NCBI GenBank assembly: GCA_023665245.1
Contig: JAMPEH010000010.1
Location: forward strand, 1-46,618
Reading direction: 5' to 3'
Length of the DNA stretch: 46,618 nucleotides
Origin: Muribaculaceae bacterium
Lineage (GTDB): Bacteria > Pseudomonadota > Alphaproteobacteria > Rs-D84
In this document: in pieces, positions 17,801 to 25,104 of the stretch
Layout of the letters: the number at the start of each line of letters is the position of its first letter
How positions within the stretch are numbered: the stretch's first letter is position 1
Made by a program: the position numbers and the translations under genes
The notes under the pieces: generated by a model
Seen by the model: only the letters and a program-made list of their open reading frames with translations
Database searches by the model: none
What the model was told of the DNA's origin: nothing

Positions 17801-19612
17801 GTTGTAACTTGTTAATGTCCCGGTGGCATTGCCATCGTGAAGGGACGCTTTAAGTTTAATATCATTATATGCTACCTTCTGGTACACTACATTTTTCAAA
17901 TCAATATCGGCATCGGCATACGATTTTCTTGACATAGGATTGTATCCTCGCCCATCTGTTGTTATAGTTGCTGTTATTTCTCCGACACCGAGTTCTGGCA
18001 TAAATGCGTCAACCGGGAAACGATCAAGATTAATGGTGGCGCTGTATCCCTCTATCATATCATTCCATTTACCGCTTGCAGCCAATCTACCGCCTCGTGT
18101 TACTACCGTGAATTTACCATCAGCTATGCCAGGATGATATGCTATATTACCGTCAAGTTTAAGAGAAGGCACAACTTTTATTGGAAGGAATGAGAATTGT
18201 TTGTCCGAGATAGTCGACAGACTTCCATTCATTGTTATCTCTCCCCCTATTTTATCGGTAGTAAACGGATTATCCACTACACCTTCGGCATAGAGACGGA
18301 CTATATCCGGTACCATTAGATTAACTTCTTTGATATCAAGTGAACCAGAAGTCCCCTCAATATCCGTCGAAATAGAAACCGGATTTATAGGCGCCAACAT
18401 CTGCTTCATATCAGGAAATGCCATGGCTACTTCATCAGGATCTATACGGCCATTGCCTTTCAGCATAAGTGGAAGATTTGTGTCAGTCATCAAATTACCC
18501 AATCCCATCTCAGCTGAAAATTTTATATTAGATTTTAATGTCTCAATAGTGAAATCCAGGGCTTTCATTGACTTTTCATCCATACTGAATGTCCCATCGG
18601 CATAAAGCTGGAGACCACAACGTTCTATCGCACTGATTTTTTTTACGGGTACATTGATCGATGTCCCTCGATTATAGAATGAATCAACCTCGATCATAAT
18701 GTTATTCCCCTGTATGTACGAAGGGTCAAATCCGGAGAGTGGCGTATGTCCAGACTCAGCGTAAAGTGCTTCTTTCGCTGTCAATCGTAATGTGTCAGCA
18801 TTTATTGTCCACATTTCCGAAGATGATGTGGTTGTTGTAGCTGCAGCAGTTGCTGTTGTGTCGGATTTTATAACTTTCGGATATAGATATGTCGCACTTA
18901 CGCTATCTATGTGCAGACTCTTTCCATATATCTTCCTTGAAGCCATGTCAACATTTCCATCTCTCAATTCTGCAAGTGGTATTTGACACCCAAGAGAATC
19001 TATGAGCGATTCCATGTTCATAGAATAGTTTAGATTCTTAAGTTGAATCAAGTCGGCATGAATTTTCCAGGGAGTGCTATTTGCGGTGTCAGACGGTGTA
19101 ACGGCTGTTGTGTCCTCCAACATTCTAAGGTGAATATTAGCACCATCAATTTCAACTTTTGTAAGATTTATGGTTCCGTTTTTTAGACTTATATCCGAAT
19201 CATCGATATCTGCATAATGGACATGAGCCCTAATCCACATCAATGAATCGCTATTACCCATCTGATAAAACGCACTATCCAAGTCTGCAGCTGCCACGTT
19301 TATCTCACCTTTTAGCAGTGGCATTAATTTCACATCCACACCAATTTTCCCGGCTGTTAGAATAGTGTCGCCGTTGGCCTGGATTATGACGGCATTTTCC
19401 ACATTGAGTTGCAATGGAAATCCAAGTCGAAGCTTCCCTATTTCCATTTTCATTCCGGTGCTTTTCTCAACTTCAGTAGTCGCCACTTTTACAGCAAAAT
19501 CCTGAACAAACGGCACATAAAGAAGTATTGGCATTAATACCACCAGTACTATCACCCCGATAAAAATCCAGAGGATCCCTCTTAATATTATTTTTACAAT
19601 CTTACGGCTCAA
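14873..19612 (-). CDS. tamB: TamB-like translocation and assembly module protein (DUF490)
   Basis: A 1579-residue AsmA/TamB-type protein that spans the periplasm from an inner-membrane anchor and, in known systems, contacts an Omp85 partner and helps transport to the outer membrane (lipids in several cases). One N-terminal transmembrane helix (about residues 12-34) is followed by a very long run of repetitive beta strands and by the C-terminal DUF490 domain (GRLNINDGFVRY, then FDVSVSITNTLDN and the terminal VGFVLKRKLNSLWELFG). The start is TTG 19612: no in-frame ATG or GTG lies between the upstream TAA stop and the membrane helix. tamL follows after 35 bases. No clear promoter is visible; two 11-base repeats lie upstream. 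Confidence 0.9.
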   Translation of the reverse strand: MSRKIVKIILRGILWIFIGVIVLVVLMPILLYVPFVQDFAVKVATTEVEKSTGMKMEIGKLRLGFPLQLNVENAVIIQANGDTILTAGKIGVDVKLMPLLKGEINVAAADLDSAFYQMGNSDSLMWIRAHVHYADIDDSDISLKNGTINLTKVEIDGANIHLRMLEDTTAVTPSDTANSTPWKIHADLIQLKNLNYSMNMESLIDSLGCQIPLAELRDGNVDMASRKIYGKSLHIDSVSATYLYPKVIKSDTTATAAATTTTSSSEMWTINADTLRLTAKEALYAESGHTPLSGFDPSYIQGNNIMIEVDSFYNRGTSINVPVKKISAIERCGLQLYADGTFSMDEKSMKALDFTIETLKSNIKFSAEMGLGNLMTDTNLPLMLKGNGRIDPDEVAMAFPDMKQMLAPINPVSISTDIEGTSGSLDIKEVNLMVPDIVRLYAEGVVDNPFTTDKIGGEITMNGSLSTISDKQFSFLPIKVVPSLKLDGNIAYHPGIADGKFTVVTRGGRLAASGKWNDMIEGYSATINLDRFPVDAFMPELGVGEITATITTDGRGYNPMSRKSYADADIDLKNVVYQKVAYNDIKLKASLHDGNATGTLTSYNTDFDGTVQFDANIDKDTIDWNIDGNIRNVNLQAMNFADTINEGKVMLTSWGSYNLKTKDINAKADVTNLYWRMPDVSINYTDPISMTLISSENDMTAVLTNGDMRLETGSPNSLFSIISALPVGMKEIKAQTDSMHINVQTLSKSFPRLDMVLEMGTNNIASKFLKESSDIGFKHLLLSMRNDSLISMNADVTGFNMGSTRLDSISLYAIQHGAYLVYRAEVNNRPGTFDDFAHVNLNGFLGTNRIAAYMKQENIENQKGFNLGLSAILVDSTITVKLVPHKPTIAYKKWTVNNDNFISFNIPTKHIDANLTLAGDDSYLKIFTEHPHLYSDTTAHSHEEFLNQEDLVVQISQVHLHDWLAINPFAPPVKGDVSADMRIRYENNVLTAKGDVELSDLFYGKERVGTFGLDVDIANSRGGKLMADITLMVDSLKTITAKGVLNDSTAANPFLLDFTMIKFPLKIVNPFIPEGMAKLSGTLNGQMDITGEMTNPIFNGFLDFDSTDINVKMLGATFKFSEEKIPVDSNVVTFSDFQIQGCNENPLFINGQVDVHNLANVMLDLTLKAKDIQVVNSDRAREGADIFGKAFLDLDASVKGNMDFMRVNADVNILAGTNVTYIMAETTQSLTSKSNNDMVHFVNFNDSAQVESSDSITHSAMALNLEAQLQIEEGTTINVYLNTNGTNRAQVQPSGNLTYTMSALNGDRVTGRLNINDGFVRYTPPFMSEKNFKFQEGSYVAFNGDMLNPLLNIHAVDEIKANVTQSGQDSRLVNFDVSVSITNTLDNMNVAFDLSTNDDITVENELTSMSPEQRANQAMNMLLYKVYTGSDTKASGNMSGNPLYSFLTSQLNSWAANNIRGVDISFGINQYDKTLDGSTSTATSYSYQVTKTLFNDRFKIVVGGNYSTDANSDENFSQNLINDISFEYMLNRSGSMYIRIFRHTGYESILEGEITQTGVGFVLKRKLNSLWELFGVRRD

Positions 19613-19646
19613 TGTGATGTTGAATTTTAAGTTTGTTTATCAATGG

Positions 19647-19720
19647 TTAGTAAACGTGAAGAAATGTTTACTCAGTATGTCTTAATAACTGCAAATACAT
19701 CAATTTTGTTTAGTGAACGT
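19647..19720. repeat. Two near-identical 11-base repeats upstream of tamB
   Basis: TTAGTAAACGT (19647-19657) and TTAGTGAACGT (19710-19720) differ at one base and start 63 bases apart, about six helical turns. The first also forms a hairpin (AGTAAAC with GTTTACT, 19649-19672). This could be an operator for tamBL, but AT-rich repeats arise by chance. Confidence 0.3.
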
Positions 19721-19757
19721 AAAAATTAACTATGTTTTTTTATATCCAACTACTTAA

Positions 19758-19803
19758 CAAAAAACTCTCGCCTATCTATTGGTATAACCTGACAGACGAG
19801 AGT
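19758..19803 (-). terminator. Rho-independent terminator after the winged-helix gene
   Basis: On the minus strand ACTCTCGTCTGTC (19803-19791) pairs with GATAGGCGAGAGT (19776-19764), 13 positions with two G-T pairs and a 14-base loop, followed directly by a run of T (19764-19759). It is about 66 bases after the stop at 19869. Confidence 0.85.
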
Positions 19804-19868
19804 GATATTGTTGAGGTCTGGTATTATGTGTGAGATTCACAGAAATCAGAACCGGGATCGCTAATAGT

Positions 19869-20081
19869 CTATTGAACAAGAGAGATGAGGAGTTCCTTAC
19901 CGTCTTCGCTCGGCTGGAATTCGATTTTGCCTTCGCGTGCAAGCCATCCGAGTGATGCGAAAAGTTCCTTTTCTGTTTTGATCTTAGCTACTTTTTTGAG
20001 TTGTTTTGTGTCCATTGTCTGTGCTTCGTTGAGCGCTGCCCAAATGCTTCCGGCGTTAATACCGATTGTTTCAGTGTTCAT
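19869..20081 (-). CDS. Small winged helix-turn-helix protein (DUF2582)
   Basis: A 70-residue protein of the DUF2582 winged-helix type. Residues 7-18 (GINAGSIWAALN) make helix 1, KQLKKVAKIK and ELFASLGWLAREGKI form the helix-turn-helix and the start of the wing, and the C-terminus gives the last wing strand (LLISLV). It may bind DNA or mediate protein contacts; no target is known. It is a monocistronic unit with a long leader (about 107 bases) and a strong terminator. The palindrome-like TTAACAAT/ATTGTTTAA in the leader could be an autoregulatory site, an inference. Confidence 0.82.
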   Translation of the reverse strand: MNTETIGINAGSIWAALNEAQTMDTKQLKKVAKIKTEKELFASLGWLAREGKIEFQPSEDGKELLISLVQ

Positions 20082-20096
20082 CGTTAAGTGTTTTTA

Positions 20097-20114
20097 ATTA
20101 ACAATAATTGTTTA
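20097..20114 (-). promoter_or_regulatory. Imperfect palindrome in the winged-helix gene leader
   Basis: TTAACAAT and ATTGTTTAA form an inverted repeat with one extra T, 15-33 bases before the start codon. A GGAGG on the minus strand (20124-20120) sits about 38 bases from the ATG, too far to act as its ribosome site. A role as operator or leader structure is speculative. Confidence 0.25.
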
Positions 20115-20191
20115 ATATTTCCTCCGTTATAGAACTTAAAAAATAAGTCCACTAAGAAAGTTATACATATGATTTTTCAATATTATGGTCG

Positions 20192-20199
20192 CAAATTTA
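20192..20199 (-). promoter_or_regulatory. Putative -7 box for the winged-helix gene
   Basis: The minus strand reads TAAATTTG, a match to TAnnTTTG. It predicts a start near 20188 and a leader of about 107 bases. No -33 element is visible at the usual distance. Confidence 0.45.
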
Positions 20200-20371
20200 C
20201 AAATTTTTTATAAATCTTGACTATCTCAATAACAAAATTAATCATAAAATGGTTCAAAATTACATATTTTAGAGCATATTACACATTACCCGCATTGATT
20301 AGAAAACCACTTTTTAAAATTTTTATCGGTAATTTAGTTATATATCCATTCCTCATGTTAAACTTTTGCGC

Positions 20372-20379
20372 TATATTTG
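20372..20379 (+). promoter_or_regulatory. Putative -7 box for murB
   Basis: TATATTTG matches TAnnTTTG and predicts a start near 20383, about 64 bases before the murB ATG. The -33 region lacks a TTTG. The box also argues against translation from the in-frame upstream codon at 20366, which would precede the transcript. Confidence 0.45.
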
Positions 20380-20446
20380 TAGACGATTTCATAGGGAAAA
20401 AGATTACACCATTGAAATCGTTGAACTGATTAAATATATATATATA

Positions 20447-21478
20447 ATGATAAAAACGTCGTACGACTTCGACCTCACCCCTCTAAACACTTTCGCTATG
20501 CAGGTTAAGTGCAAATGCTTCATGGAATATAACTTGCCGGAAGATATTCCCGAAATGCTTGCGTCTATACCCGATGGTGAATGTTACTTTCACATAGGAG
20601 CAGGAAGTAATTTGCTCTTCATGTCTGATTTCCCGGGGGTAATACTTCACAGTGCAATAATGGGGAGAGAGGTAATTGAAGAATCAGCAGATAAAATATC
20701 TATAAAGGTAGGAGCCGGCGAAACGATGGACGATTTTATCCGTTGGTCATGTGAATCCGGGTTTTGGGGACTTGAAAATCTCTCCGGTATACCGGGTGAA
20801 GTGGGTTCATCGGCAGTTCAAAATGTGGGAGCTTATGGTGTGGAAGCTGGTGATTTGATTACAAAAGTATATACTTACGACACAGTGACAAAACAGTTTG
20901 TCACTGTCGAAAAAGCTGATTGCAAGTTTGGATACCGCTTATCGCTTTTCAAACAACCAAATTTCAAAGGTCGATATATCATTACTGCGGTAGAATATCA
21001 ACTGTATAAACTATATAATGCTCAAATTAGCTATCCTGCTCTTGCTAAAAATATCGCCAGGATTTCCACTGAGCAACTAACTCCGAAAACACTTAGGGAT
21101 GAGATAATAAAGATTCGTGACAGCAAACTCCCAAACCCTTCTAAAACCCCAAGTGCCGGAAGTTTTTTTAAGAACCCCATCGTTACTAATGAACAATTTA
21201 ACCATGTAGTAGATGTCAACGGTTCATCAAATTTTCCTCACTTCCTACTCGAAGAAGGGTATAAAATTCCGGCGGCATGGCTGATAGAGCAATGTGGTTG
21301 GAAGGGTGTAAGAAAAGGTAACGCTGCAGTATGGCATCTTCAGCCTCTGGTTATCGTTAACCCGGACAAAAAAGCATCCTCTGATGAAATCATCGCCCTC
21401 GAAAACGACATAATAAATTCAGTACGCGAAAAATTCGGAATTATTTTATCACCGGAAGTTGAACACATTCGACCCTAA
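20447..21478 (+). CDS. murB: UDP-N-acetylenolpyruvoylglucosamine reductase (MurB)
   Basis: Reduces UDP-GlcNAc-enolpyruvate to UDP-MurNAc with NADPH and FAD, the second committed step of peptidoglycan synthesis, in the cytoplasm. The FAD-binding domain shows IGAGSNLLF and LSGIPGEVGSSAVQNVGAYG; the catalytic serine lies in PSAGSFFKNP and the C-terminal acid in SPEVEHIRP. This is the longer type I MurB, 343 residues. I chose ATG 20447 because MIKTSYDFDLTPLNTF aligns with the usual N-terminus; a longer frame from 20366 adds a basic AT-rich extension and overlaps the -7 box. murA follows 50 bases later, so two successive steps are adjacent. Confidence 0.94.
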   Translation: MIKTSYDFDLTPLNTFAMQVKCKCFMEYNLPEDIPEMLASIPDGECYFHIGAGSNLLFMSDFPGVILHSAIMGREVIEESADKISIKVGAGETMDDFIRWSCESGFWGLENLSGIPGEVGSSAVQNVGAYGVEAGDLITKVYTYDTVTKQFVTVEKADCKFGYRLSLFKQPNFKGRYIITAVEYQLYKLYNAQISYPALAKNIARISTEQLTPKTLRDEIIKIRDSKLPNPSKTPSAGSFFKNPIVTNEQFNHVVDVNGSSNFPHFLLEEGYKIPAAWLIEQCGWKGVRKGNAAVWHLQPLVIVNPDKKASSDEIIALENDIINSVREKFGIILSPEVEHIRP

Positions 21479-21528
21479 ATTCATTTATTAAGTATAAAGG
21501 TATTTGAAATAATATTCAACTGTTTATT

Positions 21529-22839
21529 ATGAGCACATATATTATAGAGGGCGGCCATAGGCTGCATGGAAATATTAAACCCCAAGGCGCAAAAAATGAA
21601 GCATTGGAAGTGATAAGTGCGACACTTCTCACCTCTGAGCCTGTCACAATACATAATGTGCCCAACATCTTGGATGTAACGAATCTTATAAACCTTTTAA
21701 AAGCTATGCGAGTAAAGGTTGATAAACTCGACGACTCCACCTACCGCTTCCAGGCTGACGATCTTGACCAAGACTATATATCAAGTGCGGACTTTGTGAG
21801 CCGTTGCGCCTCCTTGAGAGGATCTGTACTGGTAGTTGGGCCCCTTTTAGCCCGTTTGGGACAAGCTTATTTCGCCAAACCGGGTGGTGATAAAATCGGC
21901 CGTCGTAAGGTCGACACTCATATTACCGGTCTCTCTAAGCTCGGTGCAATGATTGCATATAATGAAGAGCGACAGGCATATTACCTTGTCACTGTCAATG
22001 GCTTAAAAGGTTGTTATATGCTCCTTGATGAAGCATCGGTGACTGGAACGGCAAATATCGTCATGGCTGCTGCTCTTGCTGAAGGAACAACTACTATATA
22101 CAATGCGGCATGTGAACCCTACATCCAACAACTGTGCAAAATGCTTGTTCAGATGGGGGTGAAAATTGAAGGAGTCGGTTCAAATCTACTGCATATCACA
22201 GGTGTGGAAAAACTCAATGGTGCCGAACATACTATCCTCCCCGACATGATTGAAGTGGGCAGTTTCATCGGAATGGCTGCCATTACGCAGAGCGAATTGA
22301 CTATCAAAGATGTCTCCTACGATAATCTTGGGATAATCCCAGACTCCTTCCGAAAGCTTGGCATCAATTTAGAGCTAAGGGGGGATGATATTTTTATACC
22401 TGCACAGGAAAACTCTGAAATCGAAACAAATCTCGACGGCTCGATACCCACCATAGCTGATGCTCCTTGGCCTGGTCTTACTCCGGATTTGCTGTCTGTG
22501 ATGCTTGTGACTGCAACTCAATGCAGAGGTAGTGTGCTCATACATCAGAAGATGTTTGAAAGCCGGTTATTCTTTGTGGATCGACTGATTGATATGGGTG
22601 CGCAGATTATGCTCTGCGACCCACACCGTGCGGTAGTTATCGGTTTAGATCATCGGTTCCCCTTGAGAGCTAACAAAATGCACTCTCCTGATATTAGAGC
22701 TGGCATTGCGATGCTTATAGCTGCTATGAGTGCAAAGGGAGTATCCCAAATTGACAATATTGATCAAATCGACCGTGGATATCAAGCGATTGACACACGT
22801 CTAAACTCTATAGGAGCTTGTATACACCGCCGAGATTGA
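21529..22839 (+). CDS. murA: UDP-N-acetylglucosamine 1-carboxyvinyltransferase (MurA), Asp variant
   Basis: Transfers enolpyruvate from PEP to UDP-GlcNAc, the first committed step of peptidoglycan synthesis. The conserved KNE is at residues 22-24 (K22), and RRKVDTHITGLSKLGA and the C-terminal DIRAGIAMLIAAM segments are present. The loop residue that is Cys115 in E. coli (in PGGC) is Asp here: PGGDKIGRR, D121. Cys-to-Asp enzymes stay active and are known to be naturally insensitive to fosfomycin, which alkylates that Cys. Length of 436 is normal. It lies between murB and the Rel gene on the same strand. Confidence 0.95.
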   Translation: MSTYIIEGGHRLHGNIKPQGAKNEALEVISATLLTSEPVTIHNVPNILDVTNLINLLKAMRVKVDKLDDSTYRFQADDLDQDYISSADFVSRCASLRGSVLVVGPLLARLGQAYFAKPGGDKIGRRKVDTHITGLSKLGAMIAYNEERQAYYLVTVNGLKGCYMLLDEASVTGTANIVMAAALAEGTTTIYNAACEPYIQQLCKMLVQMGVKIEGVGSNLLHITGVEKLNGAEHTILPDMIEVGSFIGMAAITQSELTIKDVSYDNLGIIPDSFRKLGINLELRGDDIFIPAQENSEIETNLDGSIPTIADAPWPGLTPDLLSVMLVTATQCRGSVLIHQKMFESRLFFVDRLIDMGAQIMLCDPHRAVVIGLDHRFPLRANKMHSPDIRAGIAMLIAAMSAKGVSQIDNIDQIDRGYQAIDTRLNSIGACIHRRD

Positions 22840-22896
22840 CGATTGAAAACCGTATTTAATAGAACGGCATTACACACGATTCAGAAACATAATGCG

Positions 22897-25104
22897 ATGG
22901 AGAATAAAGTATTTACTCAGGAAGAAACGACAAAGCTCAAAGAGCTTGTAAAAACGCTGCTTCATGAAGCCGGTGATGTAGCTTCGCCCGGCGACTACCG
23001 TTCGGTCAAAAATATCTTGTCGCAAGCTTTCAAAGAAAACATACCCGCCACAGATCGACATGGGATAAATCGGGTAATCCATTCACTTGAGACTGCAATA
23101 GCACTCTGCCGGATGGTGTCGCCGGATCGCAATATGGTTATAGCAACAATGGTGTACGGGCTATGTGTCGCCGAATTCCTTAAGCCGGAAGAGGTAAAGC
23201 GTGTGTGGGGTGATGACACCGCCCACTTAGTCAGTGGACTCATTAAAGTCTCAACTCTTTACGGCAATCAGGGTGTGGTTAAAACTGATAATTTCCGCCG
23301 TCTACTTATGACCTTTGCCGAGGATATCAGAGTGATAATCATTATGATAGTTGACCGCCTTACCCTCATGAGGACTATAAACCATCATCCGGATGAAAAA
23401 TTTGTCACCGATACAGCCTTTGAGTCCAACTATCTCTACGCACCTCTCGCACATCGACTTGGCTTGTACAAAATCAAAAGCGAACTCGAAGACCTCTCCC
23501 TTAAATATACTGCTCGCGACACGTATACAAAAATCGCTAAGGAACTTAACGAAACAAAGGTGGCTCGAGACTCTTATATTGCTGACTTCATTGCACCTCT
23601 CAAAGAAAAACTTGATAAGACTGGTCTGAATTTCGAGATTAAAGGTCGCACAAAGTCCATATATTCAATTTGGAATAAACTCCGGAAGCAGAAGATTGAC
23701 ATGTCAGGAATATATGATTTATTTGCAATTCGTGTGATTCTTGATGTGCCAATTGAAAAAGAGAAGTCGGAATGCTGGAATGTCTACTCTATCGTGGCCG
23801 ATATGTATACACCCAACCCTGCTCGAATGAAAGATTGGCTCTCAATTCCTAAGAGCAATGGATACGAATCACTCCACACCACAGTGAAGGGACCAGGTAA
23901 TAAATGGGTGGAAGTCCAGATTCGAACCAAACGTATGGACTTAGTGGCTGAGAAGGGTCTGGCGGCCCACTGGAAGTATAAAGGCATAAAGAGCGAAGGT
24001 GACCTCGATGTGTGGATGAACAATATCCGCGATATTCTTGAAACCGCTGAAGGTCCTATGGAGTTGATGAAAAACTTCAAAATGGACCTTTACGACAAAG
24101 AAGTGTTCGTATTCACTCCCAAAGGGGACCTTTATCGACTCCCGATGGGTGCGACCATACTTGATTTCGCATTTAACATCCACTCAAAGCTCGGTTGCAC
24201 ATGTGTGGGCGGTAAAGTGAACGGCAAAAACCGGAAGCTAAACTACAAGCTTCATTCAGGTGACACCGTGGAGATTACAACTGCTCCAGGGCAAATACCA
24301 AAGCAAGATTGGCTGAACTTCGTGGTGACTTCAAAAGCTCGTAATAAGATTAAGCAAACTCTTAACGAGCGAGTGAATCGTGCCGCCGAATTAGGGAAAG
24401 AGATGCTTCAACGCCGTTGCAAAAACCGTAAAATAGAACTCGACGAAGCAACCCTCATGCGCACCATAAAGAAGATGGGCTACAAAACAGTGACCGATTT
24501 CTACAATGCAATATCTGAGGAGACTATAGACGTTAACGATGTAATCATTCAATATGAGATAATTGAAAACTCTGACAAAAAGGAAGAAACCGAAAAACGA
24601 AGTGCTGAAGAGTTTGAACTACAGGCTCCCACAGAGAGAAATAGTGATACCACTGACGAAATTCTCATAATCGGTGACAATATCAAGGGAATAAACTATA
24701 GACTCTCGAAATGCTGCAATCCTATATTCGGTGACGATGTGTTTGGTTTTGTTTCGGCTGAAGGAGCAATCAAAATACACAAAATGGACTGTCCAAATGC
24801 ACAACACATACGATACAAGTATCCATATCGCGTGATACGCACCCGATGGTCAGGGAAAGCTGGTAATCAGTTTGCAGCCACAATAAAAATTGTCGGCCAA
24901 GATGACATAGGTATCGTAACAAATGTATCCTCAATTATAAATAAGGAAAAGGATGTTACACTTCGAAATATCTCCATAGAATCAAGAGATGGAATATTCT
25001 CCGGTTTCCTTGTGATCGGTGTTAACGACACAGCTGCATTAAACAATATTATCAAAAAAATAAAAACTGTAAAAGGAGTAAAGGATGTACAACGAAGCAA
25101 TTAA
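22897..25104 (+). CDS. RelA/SpoT-family (p)ppGpp synthetase with degenerate hydrolase domain
   Basis: Makes the alarmone (p)ppGpp during starvation. Domain order is HD-like (about residues 30-190), synthetase (about 225-370), TGS (about 395-455), then a zinc-finger region with the paired cysteines of SKCCNPIFGDD (near 604) and a C-terminal ACT domain (about 662-735). The HD region lacks the usual HD..ED: the expected place reads MVYGLCVAEF (residues 85-94). The synthetase keeps RMKDWLSIPKSNGYESLHTT near 310, with the RxKD form found in Rel enzymes, and EVQIRT. It is thus probably a synthetase without hydrolase. I chose ATG 22897; a TTG at 22843 is in frame but adds an unconserved stretch. Confidence 0.9.
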   Translation: MENKVFTQEETTKLKELVKTLLHEAGDVASPGDYRSVKNILSQAFKENIPATDRHGINRVIHSLETAIALCRMVSPDRNMVIATMVYGLCVAEFLKPEEVKRVWGDDTAHLVSGLIKVSTLYGNQGVVKTDNFRRLLMTFAEDIRVIIIMIVDRLTLMRTINHHPDEKFVTDTAFESNYLYAPLAHRLGLYKIKSELEDLSLKYTARDTYTKIAKELNETKVARDSYIADFIAPLKEKLDKTGLNFEIKGRTKSIYSIWNKLRKQKIDMSGIYDLFAIRVILDVPIEKEKSECWNVYSIVADMYTPNPARMKDWLSIPKSNGYESLHTTVKGPGNKWVEVQIRTKRMDLVAEKGLAAHWKYKGIKSEGDLDVWMNNIRDILETAEGPMELMKNFKMDLYDKEVFVFTPKGDLYRLPMGATILDFAFNIHSKLGCTCVGGKVNGKNRKLNYKLHSGDTVEITTAPGQIPKQDWLNFVVTSKARNKIKQTLNERVNRAAELGKEMLQRRCKNRKIELDEATLMRTIKKMGYKTVTDFYNAISEETIDVNDVIIQYEIIENSDKKEETEKRSAEEFELQAPTERNSDTTDEILIIGDNIKGINYRLSKCCNPIFGDDVFGFVSAEGAIKIHKMDCPNAQHIRYKYPYRVIRTRWSGKAGNQFAATIKIVGQDDIGIVTNVSSIINKEKDVTLRNISIESRDGIFSGFLVIGVNDTAALNNIIKKIKTVKGVKDVQRSN
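25073..25078 (+). promoter_or_regulatory. Canonical Shine-Dalgarno site inside the end of the Rel gene
   Basis: AAGGAG lies six bases before the ATG at 25085, inside the last codons of the Rel gene. Most starts in this window have no such site, so this one supports the choice of the overlapping start. Confidence 0.55.

Larger units (their letters stand above)
20082..20446. other. 365-base divergent gap between the winged-helix gene and murB
   Basis: AT-rich regulatory spacer with no credible gene. It holds the leader and -7 box of the winged-helix gene on the minus strand and the -7 box for murB on the plus strand. A short plus-strand frame at 20217-20429 has no family features and is dominated by AT-rich codons. 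Confidence 0.65.

Noticed and set aside
12489..19803. Shared CGAGAGT core of the two hairpins at 12489-12521 and 19764-19803 as a dispersed repeat element
   Set aside because: Only seven bases are shared and the rest of the stems differ, so chance similarity between terminators is enough.
11447..20081. A defence or secretion island in the minus-strand block
   Set aside because: The genes are typical core envelope and DNA-topology functions without toxin, nuclease or mobile signatures.
20217..20429. Plus-strand frame of 70 codons before murB
   Set aside because: It spans the murB -7 box and has no recognisable domain; AT-rich chance frame.
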